DNA from: Mycogone perniciosa
Taxonomy: Eukaryota > Ascomycota > Sordariomycetes > Hypocreales > Hypocreaceae
Direction: 5' to 3'
Length of the DNA: 64,000 bases
Assembly: GCA_025331125.1 (NCBI GenBank)
Contig: JAOALB010000093.1
Location: forward strand, 124,001 to 188,000
Both the position numbers and the translations under genes were made by a program. The notes beneath the pieces were generated by a model. The model was not told where the DNA came from and did no database searches. It was given only the letters and a program-made list of their open reading frames with translations. The stretch's first letter is position 1. Each line of letters opens with the position of its first letter. Shown piece by piece: positions 1 through 11,600 of the stretch.

Positions 1-224
1 ACATCCTTTGGCGCAAAGAAGTCAACTTCTGGAAGTTCTGTAGTAGTTTTGGCCTCGGAGTCTTCGAGATCCCGCTTCCTCTTGTGTCCGCGGACTTCGT
101 CGTTGAAGAGCTGTGGATTCGTCTTTGTGCCCGCTGAGGGGAGCTTTGCTATGGCGCTGGCTCCGGATTGAGAACTTTTTGCAGTTCTCTTCGTACCACG
201 CGATAAGACCTTGAGGATGTCCAT
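1..224 (-). CDS. ROK1: ATP-dependent RNA helicase Rok1, N-terminal fragment (cut by window edge)
   Basis: Reading leftwards from the ATG at 224-222, the frame stays open to the edge of the window (74 complete codons). It starts MDILKVLSRGTKRTAKSSQS, followed by a basic stretch and an LPEVDFFAPKD segment. From memory of the family, yeast Rok1 likewise begins MDI..VL.RG and has an ELDFF motif before its helicase core. Rok1 is a nucleolar DEAD-box helicase needed for 18S rRNA maturation in the small-subunit processome. The DEAD motifs would lie off the window, so the assignment rests only on the N-terminus. No intron is needed in the part seen. The gene is followed on the same strand, upstream, by the PIG-P gene. 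Confidence 0.72.
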   Translation of the reverse strand, partial: MDILKVLSRGTKRTAKSSQSGASAIAKLPSAGTKTNPQLFNDEVRGHKRKRDLEDSEAKTTTELPEVDFFAPKD

Positions 225-700
225 TATGATCAAGGATTGAGACACGAGAGCTTTGGCGGCCTTGAAGATCCTAACAATGGAGAAATTGGATGCCAGTCTA
301 GAAATTTTAGACGTCAACCCTGCAACTTTTTTTTTGCTGCAAGGCTGTAGTATTTAGTGGGGTGACGTACCTGTGGGGCACTACTGTAAGTCTGTAACAT
401 TCATGATTGCTTCACGCTGTCTGCTGTTCTTATGTTGTTAAAGTCTCAGCTCTCTTTTTTATCTTCTTTCCTTGATAGATGAGTATACTTTGGAGCTTAT
501 AGGAGAGCGTAGCTTATGTGCCTTTTGTCCCCAGACTTGAACTCTCTATGTATAATATATGGTCCATGATGAACAGGACCTAGGCCTGAGCCCAACCATC
601 ATGTCAAAGCCAACTTTAACTAACAAACATCATGATATTCCCCAGAACGCCTCGCAATGTCCAAACCCCATCCCCAACCAAGTAGAACAGACAATCCTCT
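225..700. other. Intergenic spacer, rok1 promoter side and PIG-P 3' side
   Basis: Non-coding stretch between two genes on the minus strand. It should hold the ROK1 promoter and the PIG-P 3' end. It contains T-rich runs (around 328 and 456) but no gene that I can support. Confidence 0.5.
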
Positions 701-1414
701 TCACATTCCCTCATCGCTTTCAGGCTCTTCTCTCCCATCCCCATACAACACCTCACAAACACCAGCCAAAGGGATATCCAACACCGCATCCGTCCCCTCA
801 TTCCAAATCTCCCTCCACCTCAACCTTCCATTACTCTCACACTTCCTCTCCCGCTTACTACTCCCCCTCAGTCTCCCCTTCGCATCAATCGCCGCCAGCT
901 TCCCCGCGCCGTCCACAATCGTCTCCACGCTGCTCATCGGCAGCGTCAAGATCTCTAGGTTATACGACGCCAGCGCCACGTAGATGTAACACACCGTCAT
1001 CACCAGGAATGCCGGTATCGCCAATGCCCACCACCGGTTTGGGTAGTAGTATATGCCCAGCGCGTGCAGGAACGGCGAGGGGAGGTAGCTCCAGAGCAGG
1101 TACGTCAGGAACGTCAAGCTGCTGAAGAGGTACAGCACGAAGCCGTAGTATTCGTAGGTCGGGACCTTGGGCGCTGCGCGCGGCACCGGCGCTATATTGT
1201 CGTCGTCTGAGGCATCGGGTGTCGTTGGACGCGATGGACGAAGGAGGGATGTGAGAGATGGTGATGGCGGGAGAGGTGTTGGCGGTCGGCCATAGAATGG
1301 GGGGGCGAAGTAGTTCTGCGAGAGAGGCTGAGGAGCGGATTCCTGATCGGAAGAGCCTGAGGATTGGTTGTCGGAGAGGTATTCTTCGCTATCTTCGTCT
1401 GAAGGTCCGGACAT
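701..1414 (-). CDS. GPI19: PIG-P / Gpi19 subunit of GPI-GlcNAc transferase
   Basis: A single-exon protein of 237 aa. It carries a PIG-P domain: a PTYEYYGFVLYLFSSLTFL segment (about residues 85-104) opening the first membrane helix, a lumenal loop with the aromatic string YYYPNRWW, and a second helix (about 128-149) ending ASYNLEILTLP. PIG-P is a small two-helix subunit of the ER complex that transfers GlcNAc to phosphatidylinositol, the first step of GPI-anchor synthesis. I place the start at the ATG at 1414 (MSGPSDED) because the open frame upstream has only a TTG. The first 80 residues are Ser/Pro-rich and low-complexity, which makes the protein longer than the yeast and human forms. A basic segment (RGSSKRERK) precedes the acidic C-terminus. 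It lies head to tail with VPS8, about 310 bp away. Confidence 0.88.
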   Translation of the reverse strand: MSGPSDEDSEEYLSDNQSSGSSDQESAPQPLSQNYFAPPFYGRPPTPLPPSPSLTSLLRPSRPTTPDASDDDNIAPVPRAAPKVPTYEYYGFVLYLFSSLTFLTYLLWSYLPSPFLHALGIYYYPNRWWALAIPAFLVMTVCYIYVALASYNLEILTLPMSSVETIVDGAGKLAAIDAKGRLRGSSKRERKCESNGRLRWREIWNEGTDAVLDIPLAGVCEVLYGDGREEPESDEGM

Positions 1415-1725
1415 TATGGATTGTGACCCCAATGCAGTGGGTGTTGTTGTTGATGCCAGTGGAGGAAGTTGAAGTCGGATTTAGTGAAGTTGCGATAAGC
1501 TATCTAGTATACCTCATAATACGGAATAGACCTCCCGAACTTGACAACCGCATTATCACTGATGCCATAGGTATATATACAAAGGGTGCCCGGTTTTTAA
1601 TTTGATTATTTCTAAATTTTATCTATTCCAAAGAATAAAAAAAATACAAAACTAAATCCCTAAAGTTGGAATTCGATTATTTCCGCTGCTCGCTGTGTAT
1701 GTAGCTGAATCAAATATTCATTTGC
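1415..1725. other. Spacer between VPS8 stop and PIG-P start
   Basis: Short non-coding spacer. An AT-rich patch (about 1590-1665, with a run of A) fits the VPS8 3' end on the minus strand. No gene is seen. Confidence 0.5.
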
Positions 1726-4700
1726 TCATCCATCAATGGGACACTTGTACTCCCTTCCCCCAACCCCGTGTTCTTGCTTCTCTTGTAACGAATCTAGACA
1801 GCTTTGATGATAGATATGCCGACAGGCTAACACCACAAGCGGTTCCAAAGCCTGATCTTTCCCTGACCTCTCAGCGTCCGACTCGATAAGCATACTTGAC
1901 GGTCGAGTATCGAGACTCTTACCCTTCCCCTTGCTATCGAACTCTCCTGCATTGCCCTTAGCTCGCTCCGTAGTTTGAGATCTCCTCTCTCGCCTGGCCG
2001 AGTCCTCGATCGCTTGCTTGTCTTCCCACGCCTCAAACACGGCACCACCTGCAACACCGGGCCCCCAAACACGTTTATGGCATACCTCGCACGTAGATCC
2101 TCGCGGTCGCCAGCCGCGTTGTCTAAGCACCACCGATTTACTGACACTAGTGAATAAACTCTGTTCCAAAAGACGATTCGACAGGCGAAGAATCGCTTCC
2201 TCATACGCATAGGCGGAAAAGATAGAAGCAAGTACGCCTCGTAAGTCTGAGAGATTCGGTGACGATGCCGCCGCTTGCGTTAGGAACGCTCTCAAGATGC
2301 GAAGGAAGGATAAATTAGACCCTGCGTTTGCGAGAACCTTGGAGTTCACTTGGCCACTAGCTTGACTGGATGTTGATACAAGAAGCGATGTAAAGGTGCG
2401 CTGTACCAGTGAGCGAAGACTGGCCAAAAGTTTCTCCTCGTCAAGAGCGCATTCATCGGCGGCCGCCTGGATTGCTGGCGACAATGTTCGGGTGACTTGT
2501 ACACAACCACCGATTAAACTCAACCAGAGGGCTTCATCTGCGGAGAGGCCGTCATTAGAAGAAGATTTCTTCTTTGAAACTACATTCACTCTCTTTGATG
2601 ACTTTGTCTGACCCTGACACAGCCAGATGCCGACGTGGACATACTTTTGTAAGCTCTCGAGTAGGGCCTCTGCGGATGATTGTAGGGAGAACAAGCTGTC
2701 ATCTTCATCTGTTGCACGTAGGAGACCTTCCATGGCAGATTCGAGAGTACCCAGATGCTTGATTAATCGTTCCATAGCCTTGTTGACCTGACCATCATGG
2801 GCCATCAGTACCACAGCAGCATCAACTACGCCAGTCTCTTCCATGACTGGGAGCAGTTGTTCCAGTCGGAGATCAACAGATTGAACGACACCAATGTAGT
2901 CCGACACATGCTGCGGGTCAAATTTGCACATGAGCTGAATATAGCGTTCAATCAAGTATCGTGCGTACTCCTCTTGCCTGTTCGCTAGTGGTTCTTCAGG
3001 CTCTAGCAAGGTTTTCAGATATGCATGTTGTAATTCTGGAGCATCATCTACAGAGTCCAGAACATGCTGGTGCATCTCTGTCTGCTCAGAAGCAAGGGTT
3101 CTCGCCGACTGTTCGGGGCTAAGTTCAAGTAACTCCCTTGCATGCTCCTCGATAACCGCCAGCACCTCTTGTCGCTGACGCTGGCTCAATTCGCTGTGAG
3201 AACGAAGACAGTCTGTAATGCATTCAAATGCCAATTCCTGGTCCTCTGGATCTTCGAAATAGGTCTGTAAAAGCTTTCCATACTGCTTATCAACCTTGTA
3301 GATTCGCTTTAGTATTCGGTAGAACCCCGCCTTCTTGAACAAGGGCATCAACTCAGCCGTATCTGAAGGGTGATAGACAGATAACAAATATTCCGCACTA
3401 AGCTGTGCGTCGTCTGCCAGATCTGCGCCAGGGTAGTTGCAAAGTCCTATGAGAACCTTGGATAGCGTAGAGCCAGAGAAAAGGAGGTATTGTGGAAACT
3501 TCGGGAGATTTCGAGCGATGAACATGTCTAGATAGATTGTGTCCGCTGGCGCAAAGTCGGTCGAATTCATTACGTCTAGCAATATAGACAGAATATATTG
3601 TCGATTTATGGTCAGCCCAAAGATCTGCTCCTCAGGCATATCAACTCTAGACACCCCGTTGTTTTGCTGATCTGGAGAATCGTTCAAAAAGGGGTCTTCG
3701 AATGCCTCATTCAGAGCACTAAGAAAACTCGGGGCATCAAACTTGAGAATCATTCGCAAGTACGGAAATGCCGGTTCCGGCTCCCTACCAGGCCTTGTCA
3801 GAAACGGCCGGTTGCTACCTTTAGGCCATGAAATAGTCTTTCCGGAAAAGTAAAACCAGTATATCTCTGCTTTTGCGTTGTTGGCCGTCTCTTCATCCAT
3901 CAACTCCCCGCTCGGATACACCCGTCCAGTGAAAGTGTAAGACAGATAAGGAAAGACTTTGACTACGTTGACGCTGTAATAGTCATCGCCAGCATTGACA
4001 GGCGTAAAGTCGCCGTTGGTCATCAGGGGAACCAGAAGGCTCAGGAGATCGATCATGGGGGTGACGTAATCGTGTAATGCTTGGTTCCAGACATATGTGA
4101 GCGCATCATAGAGGTTGTGTTGTTTGCAGAGAGGCGTAAGCTGATCCAGATCCAGAGTCGCCGTTTCCATATGACAAATCATCTCCTCAAGCCTGCTTTC
4201 CCATCCTTTGGTGACATAGTGGCTAACCATGTCTTTGACTACCGTAGGTGGGATAATCGAAATAGTCTTGCCAAGGATGTAAGGCTCCAGCGTCTCCAGG
4301 AAAATGCCTTCAACACCAGCATCATCGTACCACTCGTACAATTCCTCGAAGAGATAGTCAATGTTGCCAATACTTTCGCACGCAACAAAACAAGTCTCCG
4401 CGAGCTGCTTTAGGTGATCATTATCCGCAGATTCCTTGTTTTTCTGCCTCTGGGCAAAGGCGTACTTTAATGAAGCACTAATGATCTCCATGATTTTGTC
4501 GCGTACCATACTGTGCCTCAGCTCAGTGTCGTCCGGGAGCCCAACTGTAAGCCTGTCGGCATCGCCAGTATAATATGAGGTTGCCAACTGAATGGCCGCG
4601 ATATAGTCGCCATTTTCCATTGTCGCAATCAAACGGTCCGCCCAATTCGACAGTGCGCCAATAGAAATATCGTTGAATCCCAGCAGAAACATCCTCCCTT

Positions 4701-6557
4701 TGTAAGCCTTAAAGCTCATATAAAACGCATCAGCCACAACGCCATGCATAGACACATCATTTTCGTCTAAGCGCTCCACGAGGTTGTGCAATTGTTTCGA
4801 GAAAAGATCCGTGTGGTAGATGTACTTCTCCAGCAGGTCAAACGCTTCAGTCATACGCATCGTCCTGTCCTCCAGGACGATTAGTCTTTGGGATATTGTT
4901 AAGACGGTCAGCACAGACCGACTAAGCCATTGCACAGCGATAATAGCCTCTTCACACTTCCATCGGCTGCGAGCCTTGAACCTTAGCGAATACGGCCGAT
5001 CCCGGTCATCCCCAGGAATTTCATCCACGTCTAGCACTGTGAGGACATTGGACCAGCAATATGCAAGCTTGACTTTCGAGATATGGGATCCGGTGTGAGG
5101 ATCCGCGACTTTGAGTTTCACGGCTGGAAACCAAGCCAGACATCCAGTCATGGCACTATGGGCCGGAACGTCTTTGGGGCGAGCGGACTTGTGTTGTGTC
5201 TGAGCCACTGGCGTCGTAGACACAATTACGAGCAAGTAGGGCGTCAACATGGCAGTCAGGCCCATCGTGTCTGTAGCTCGCTCAACGTTGCCGAGTGGCA
5301 ACGGTGCAAACGCAAGCACAGTGCTTGGCTTTACGGGCTTGTCTGCCGGGGTCGGCGCATTTGGATAACGTCCCAGTATCCTAGTCGTTTTGACTGTTCT
5401 ACCAAGAGCTCCTGTTCCTCTCGTTGCGAGGTGAGAGAAAGCCATTCCTCGGTTGTCCGCTGATACCAGCGCTGTGTGCCGAGTGCCTAGGAACCCAAGA
5501 TGCACAACAGACACATCAGGGACATGGCCGTCAGCCGTTCTGTTTTGCACTTGTGAGTCATCCAGATGAGGTATCGTTAGAAACGGCCTCGATGCTCGTG
5601 CAGTATCCCATGTGAAAATGCTGCCATTCGCATGACCACCAGCTATCGTGGTATGGTCCGCAGAGATCGCAAGAGAAGTAATTGGCCCAGATTCGATGGC
5701 TGCAATTGTTAGATCAATCAGTCACAAGCCGTACTTCACAAGTACACACCTTTAGTTCCCGGTCCAATAATAGTCTTCAAGTTCTGGTTGTAATCAAACA
5801 TTAAGATTATCCCTTTCGAAGTCCCCAGCACAATAGATGTTGAGACAGCGAGACAGGTAGGTGACCCAAAATTGCGCCTCCCCGCTTCTGAGAAAGCATG
5901 GCTATTCAGTTTCTTTAGTCGTGTCCACCTTACAACATCCCATGGTGGCGACGGTGTCTCGACATCTCCTTGGTCCAGTGGGAAGTTGGAACTGTGAGAG
6001 CCAGCACGGCTGTGGCTTGGTAGAAGTGCGGGAGATGATGGGCGGGGGCTGAGGGTGTTGGAGGATGATATTCGCGATTGAAAGCGCCGATCAAATGGTC
6101 GGAAAGATGGTGTTGGGCTACTCAGTCCCGGACGAGATGCGACTGAGGGTAGGATGCTACTGCCTGGTGAAGAAATAAGAGAGCCCTAGATAATGTTAGA
6201 GCCCCTCTTGACGTAATGGGGAGCTTTGCATACCTGGATCGATGGAGAGTCACCAGGCGCAGAAGCGACAGAGTCAATGGGACTCCCGACCCTCCGCGGA
6301 ATCGCATCAATGGAGCTAGCATCCACCGAGTCCACATCCAAGAAATCACCATTATGCTCCTTTATTATGAGGGGAATTGCATTCGCCATATCCTCGCCGC
6401 CTGTGTCTATCGAGGTTGGAAGATCCACCATCTCTTGCTCCTCGAGCTGGGGGACATCGGCTTCGACGTCAGAGTCTCCATGTCGTGGGTTCGAAGTTAA
6501 CTCCTCGTTATCGAAGATTTGCTTGCCAGCCGGGGCCACATCTTCAGAGTCAGACAT
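1726..6557 (-). CDS. VPS8: Vps8, CORVET complex subunit with C-terminal RING-like domain
   Basis: Three exons on the minus strand: 6557-6234, 6185-5750 and 5699-1726. The introns are 48 and 50 nt, both GT..AG with CTAAC branch sites; joined, they give about 1577 aa without a stop. The first 108 residues are acidic (start MSDSEDVAPAGKQIFDNEE) and a Ser/Pro-rich linker follows. A beta-propeller-like region comes next (about 210-500, with PITSLAISADHTTIAGGHANG). The helical Vps8 core follows (about 620, DYIAAIQLATSYYTGD). The end is a RING-like module: CEVC near 1458, then CRHIYHQSC and a final CPIDG. Vps8 binds Rab5/Vps21 and tethers early endosomes as the CORVET-specific subunit. An in-frame ATG at 6713 would add 52 residues; I prefer 6557 because MSDSED opens the acidic segment. 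The last zinc-ligand position is Asp where Cys is expected. Confidence 0.9.
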
Positions 6558-7755
6558 TGTGCCGCTGGTTCCATCACATCGTCCAGCAACCAACACGTCA
6601 ATATTGGAGGAGTCCGCTTGAGCTGTCTTGGCGAATGATGGCAAGTGGCGAGGGGCTATTAGATGCGCCGGGTTAAGCGTCGCAAGCTCTCGGAGTCGCG
6701 GATCTCGAGGCAATGAGGTCTTCGCATCGCCTCACACAACGCGACATTGGCTCACTGTGTTCGGCCGTCAATCCGGAGGCGTGGTAGGTATTATAAGAGG
6801 CAAGGGTTCGAAGGCTGGGGAGGATGGCACGCTGCTCTAGGCAGAGCTGCCTTCGGAGTACATGGCCGCGTACATAGCTCGGTGAACCGAAGATTCTCCG
6901 ATCCAACTGTCTGGTGACGAACCACGGCTGCTTCGTATGTACTTGGCAGATGATCTAACGGTATCTGGCCTGCTTGTGCATATATGATGTCGTATCGGGA
7001 TGAAATGTGTTTAGACTTTTCTCGTTTACTAGAAAGTAATTTTTTAAACAGGCTGTTTGCTATCAGTATCTCCAAGTTTGGACGACCAGCAGAGGAGCAT
7101 ATCCTGGCTTACACGCAGGCTGTGACGTCGTGCTAGCCATAGTGAAGACCATGACAACATGATATTACGCATGATTATTAGAACAGACTGTGGCACAAAA
7201 TTGCAAATCATTGGATAAATCTCAGAGGCCGTTCATTAGGACTTTTCTATTGTTTAGAAATACGATAAGGGAATACAATACTACAACTATTACAGGTAGT
7301 AGTCCTAGCACTACCTGGGCCTCACGTTGGGAGGGGTGTTTCGTCACAACGTCATGAGTCTCAAATATCGCATCTGGATGCACCACTTATATATTATAAC
7401 TTACCGCATCCAATGGCGAAAGTAGAATCCGCGACACCGGAAAGGCAACCCAACAAGTCTCAAATAACCACTCTGGTAGGGCAAACTTTAGGCTGATTGA
7501 TGCCAATGATTCGCAGGTCCCCGCACCAGAGACATGACATGCCCCGCCTTGGGGCACCAGACCAGACAGGGTCCATTATGGCGTCCATAAGAGAGAAAAA
7601 AATTTCGGATGGCCCGCCTTTGGCCCTTTGTCCTCTTCTTTCCTACGGGAAGAAGCGCCGTATCAACTCCAGACAGTCGATCAATTCATATCCAAATCTG
7701 ATCGACTCCTCGCCTTCGACCTCGCTCTTTGTTTGTCGCCTCCTCGCTAACACAA
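6558..7755. other. Divergent promoter region between VPS8 and IMP dehydrogenase
   Basis: About 1.2 kb between two divergently transcribed genes, so it should hold both promoters. A TGACGTCG word (7111-7118) resembles a CRE/ATF-type site and a TATATATTATAA run lies near 7388; both are pattern matches only. A T- and C-rich stretch (about 7620-7750) runs into the IMPDH start, as is common before strongly expressed fungal genes. No further gene is supported. Confidence 0.4.
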
Positions 7756-9620
7756 ATGGCTGCTACAAACGGTTCTGCCGCGGTCCTCGACCACACCACC
7801 GCTCTCGAGGTGCTGGCTGAGTACAAGACTCGCGATGGCCTCGACAGACAAGAGCTCATGGACACGACCAAGCACGGTGGTCTGACCTACAATGACTTCC
7901 TCCTGCTGCCTGGCTACATTGGCTTCCCGGCTTCGGAGGTTGTCCTCGACTCCTCCATCACCAAGCGCATCACCCTGAAGACGCCATTCGTCTCGTCCCC
8001 CATGGACACTGTCACTGAGCACGAGATGGCCATCCACATGGCTCTTCAGGGTGGCGTCGGTGTTATTCACCACAACTGCTCCCCAGATGCCCAGGCCGAC
8101 ATGGTTCGCAAGGTGAAGCGCTACGAGAACGGCTTCATCCTTGACCCTGTCGTCATCAACCGTGACACCACTGTTGGTGAGGCCAAGGCTCTCAAGGAGA
8201 AATGGGGTTTTGGTGGCTTCCCTGTCACTGGTGAGTTTGTTCAAGCCCCCGAATTACCTCGGTTGTCTCTCTATTGCATGATTATCCACCATTTATATAT
8301 ATAACTTTCGTTCCGCCGTATAGACTATTGTCATGGGGACTACACATATTATGACCTGCAACAATTCCGTCACAGTTCTCTGAGAATTTGATTTTGTGGC
8401 TTGAGACTGACTGATGTATTAGAGGACGGAACGATCGGCTCGAAGCTCCTCGGCATTGTCACCAATCGTGATATCCAATTCGAAGACGACCACAGCTTGC
8501 CTGTTACCAACGTCATGGTGACCGACCTTGTCACAGCTCCGGACGGTGTTACTCTGATGGAGGCGAACAAGATCCTCGCTCAATCCAAGAAGGGCAAGCT
8601 GCCTATTGTCGACAAGAACTTCAACTTGGTGTCTATGATCTCCCGATCTGACTTGACCAAGAACCAGCACTTCCCCTTGGCTTCCAAGCTCCCTGATAGC
8701 AAGCAACTTCTCTGCGCTGCTGCCATTGGCACTCGACCAGAAGATAGGATCCGATTGCAGAAGCTTGTTGACGCTGGTCTTGATATCGTCATCCTAGACA
8801 GCTCGCAGGGTAACAGCATGTACCAGGTTGAAATGATCAAGTGGATCAAGTCGGAGTTCCCCAGCCTCGATGTCATTGGTGGCAACGTTGTCACCCGAGA
8901 GCAGGCTGCAACGCTCATCGCGGCTGGCGTCGATGGTCTCCGAATTGGTATGGGAAGCGGCTCAGCCTGTATCACTCAGGAAGTTATGGCTGTGGGCCGA
9001 CCTCAGGCAGCCGCCGTCCATGCTGTCAGCAGCTTTGCGGCACGCTTTGGCGTTCCGTGCATCGCTGATGGCGGTATTCAGAATGTTGGCCACATTGCTA
9101 AGGGTCTTGCTCTTGGTGCGTCTACAATCATGATGGGCGGTCTGTTGGCGGGCACCACGGAATCCCCTGGTACCTCTTTCGTTTCTCGGGAAGGAAAGCT
9201 GGTCAAGGCCTACCGTGGCATGGGCAGCATTGATGCCATGCAGGACAAGAAGGCTGGCGGTGGTGGCAAGGACAGCCAGAAGAGCAATGCTGGCACTGCT
9301 CGTTACTTCTCTGAGGGTGACAGCGTGTTGGTCGCCCAGGGTGTCTCCGGAGCTGTGGCCCATCGGGGGTAAGTTTTATCACAACGCTGAGATCCATCGC
9401 ATGTATGAATGCTAACATGACAATTAGTTCTATCTCCAAGTTTGTCCCGTATCTTGCTGCTGGTCTCAAGCACTCGATGCAGGACTGCGGCATGCGCAGC
9501 CTTCAGGAGCTCCACGAGTCCGCTGCCAACGGAATCCTGCGCTTCGAGCTCCGGACAGCCAGCGCTCAGCTGGAGGGTAATGTGAACATGGAATCTTATG
9601 AGAAGAAACTTTATGCATGA
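7756..9620 (+). CDS. IMPDH: Inosine-5'-monophosphate dehydrogenase
   Basis: Three exons (7756-8230, 8423-9368, 9428-9620) give 537 aa; the introns are 192 and 59 nt. The enzyme oxidises IMP to XMP with NAD+, the rate-limiting step of guanine nucleotide synthesis in the cytosol. Visible features are the barrel start LTYNDFLLLPGYIGFP, PMDTVTEHEMA, a CBS pair (about 125-245, with GIVTNRD and the segment KLPIVDKNFNLVSMISRSDL), the ILDSSQGNS segment, and the catalytic loop GSGSACITQEV with Cys341. After it come IADGGIQNVGHIAKGLALG, YRGMGSIDAM, and a C-terminus ending SYEKKLYA. The start is the first ATG that gives MAATNGSAAV in a good context (CACAAATGG). The first intron is long for this window. 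The catalytic and IMP-binding residues I can recognise are present, so it should be active. Mycophenolic acid targets this family. Confidence 0.96.
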
Positions 9621-10197
9621 TGGAATGATGGAATGATTTGACGAAAAGGGGCTAAGGGCTGGGGGAAATAAAAAGGGGACATCGGGAGGGACTGTGTTTT
9701 CATGGAGTTTTGGTACGGAATGCGGGAGGATAGCATTGAAGGTTATTGAATAAAAGACCTTCACAGCCATGGCATTTGAGGCTAGCGTTGCTTGATTTAT
9801 GACTTTATGGTTCCCATTTCCGCAATGTCCAGAAGTGGGCTGCTGACTCTACGATCCCCTCGCCATGTGACAACCTTTGATATTTCTCTTATCGTGGCTC
9901 CCCTTCCACACGCGGCCTTCCACATGTTCCCATTTCAGTCGGGTAGATGGAGCATAGCAGAAGTCCTCAGCTTGGCAAACGTGATCTCACCACGATCGAA
10001 GGAGCTGTGGCTTACGACTGAAGACCTGGTATAAAATAAGGCCAGCATAAGAACCGCTTGTGGGAGGCACACATCCTCTTGCACTTACTGTTACTTTTTT
10101 TCCTTACTAGCCCAGTGACCCATTTCAACTGTGGCGACTCCACTAGGTAGTTCAAATGGCCTCGGAACATATCCTCCTTTCCTCCGCTGGCAGCCAC
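9621..10197. other. Convergent 3' region of IMPDH and NAT4
   Basis: Spacer between convergent genes. AATAAA words at 9667-9672 and 9749-9754, 47 and 129 bp after the IMPDH stop, are candidate polyadenylation signals. No gene is seen. Confidence 0.45.
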
Positions 10198-11106
10198 TCA
10201 CTCTCCGTCGTCCTGAGCAGGGAGATCACCCTGACGACTCCGACGAGTTCGGCGACTTAGAATGACATAATCCGGAACGACGACCTTACCACCTCTTAGT
10301 TTCCGCTCTCTAGGGGAGAAGTCGTCGGTGGTGAAGCCCAGTTTTTCGTAGAACTGGAGCCCTCGGGTGTTGCTCACGAAGCAAGTGAGCATTACTTTCT
10401 CCGTCGATGGGATATTCTCTGCTATTTCCATCAAATACCCCATGAGCTGCTTTCCAAGACCGGTGCTGTAGAGTTGAGGTAGTTGGGTCAGTTCTCGTCT
10501 CCTTTGTGCAAGCACGGAAATTGGTTTGCTCAAGCAAGGATCACTTACCCTTGTACCTCGGGCAGCAAGTGAATCTCGTAGCAGTATACTACAGGTTCGT
10601 GATTCTCGAAGGTGGGCATTAACGAGGTGAAGCCCTTGATGGCGCCGCCGTCATCCTTGATCAAGATGTATCGTAAATCCGGTGACTGCATCTCCTTTTT
10701 CTTCATTGCGGGATGCCACCCAACTGATGAAGCTCGATAATCCGAACCACTGGTCAGTTCAACCATGGAGAAACAAGCATCCCGTTCCTCGGTGCTGAGA
10801 TCCCCAAAACTTAAGAGGTTCAGCGTAAAACTGGCTTGAGTGTTGGGGTGTGTCCATTCTGCCCAGTTTGAGCTACCAGCCTCTGCGTTAGCACTCGTTT
10901 TTTGGACCGGATTTTTCTATGTTGAGTGAAATAGAATAATAAATCTGATATCTTACTCACCCGGGGTTCATATAATCTTTGATAAAGTCTTCATTCGACT
11001 TCTTGTTAGCTGTCTCCATAGGGCTGATAGCTCGCAGTTTCTTCACGACCCCCTTGGCTTTGGAGCTGTCCCGCTTCGAGTCGACTTTTTTGGTCAAAGA
11101 CGACAT
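10198..11106 (-). CDS. NAT4: Nat4/Naa40-type histone N-terminal acetyltransferase (NatD)
   Basis: Three exons on the minus strand (11106-10961, 10872-10549, 10465-10198) join to 245 aa. Both introns are canonical GT..AG, and the joins give NPG-SNWAEWTHP and EVQG-TGLGKQL. This is a GNAT-fold enzyme. The substrate-side motif YCYEIHLLPEVQG is followed by the acetyl-CoA binding loop QGTGLGKQL (about 156-164), then LTCFVSNTRGLQFYEKLGF and YVILSRR. Naa40/Nat4 acetylates the N-terminal serine of histones H4 and H2A without a partner subunit. The basic N-terminus (KKVDSKRDSSKAKGVVKKLR) could act in chromatin or nuclear targeting (inference). The length is close to that of human NAA40. I am sure of the GNAT fold and fairly sure of the NatD identity. 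It is divergent from the LYR gene at 11601. Confidence 0.85.
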
Positions 11107-11600
11107 GTTTCCAGCGCCTTTTAGGTGTTTCTGAGCGAACTAGATATTTAAGATGAAGAAAACAAGGAGTATCAAGAATGAACAAGAAAGGTTAGTCGGC
11201 ATGGATGTTTACAACTTGAAGTTTGGTGACATGACCCTGCAGTAAGGGTCCTTTTTAGCCTCTGCCAATGCAACAGGGGTCCGTAACAACTCGCTTTCTT
11301 TCGTTCACACTCGACCAAAAAAATACACCAAAAAGCCACTTGCTCACAGATGAGAGAAGATCGAAAATTAGCAACAAGAAGCAATCCAAGCTCAAAGGAT
11401 ATGTATTGAAACACACTATTTCGTACTCAATACAGCTCGGTGTAACTCGGTAGACCTCGGTAAGTGAGTGAGTGACCTTGGATCCGAGGTTTGACCGACC
11501 GAAACTCTTCATTTTTGACAGAAGTTTCGCCAACCATCGCGCGCAATGAATTATTATAGATTTCCGTATGGAATGGAGTTTCTCCAATGAGTATTTCTTA
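11107..11600. other. Divergent promoter between NAT4 and the LYR gene
   Basis: About 490 bp between two divergent starts. Direct inspection shows A-rich runs (11319-11330) and short direct repeats of CTCGGT near 11435-11460. I see no gene. Confidence 0.4.

Noticed and set aside
1726..6557. Starting Vps8 at 5550
   Set aside because: The codon there is GTG inside the propeller; two clear upstream exons with canonical introns extend the protein by 303 residues.
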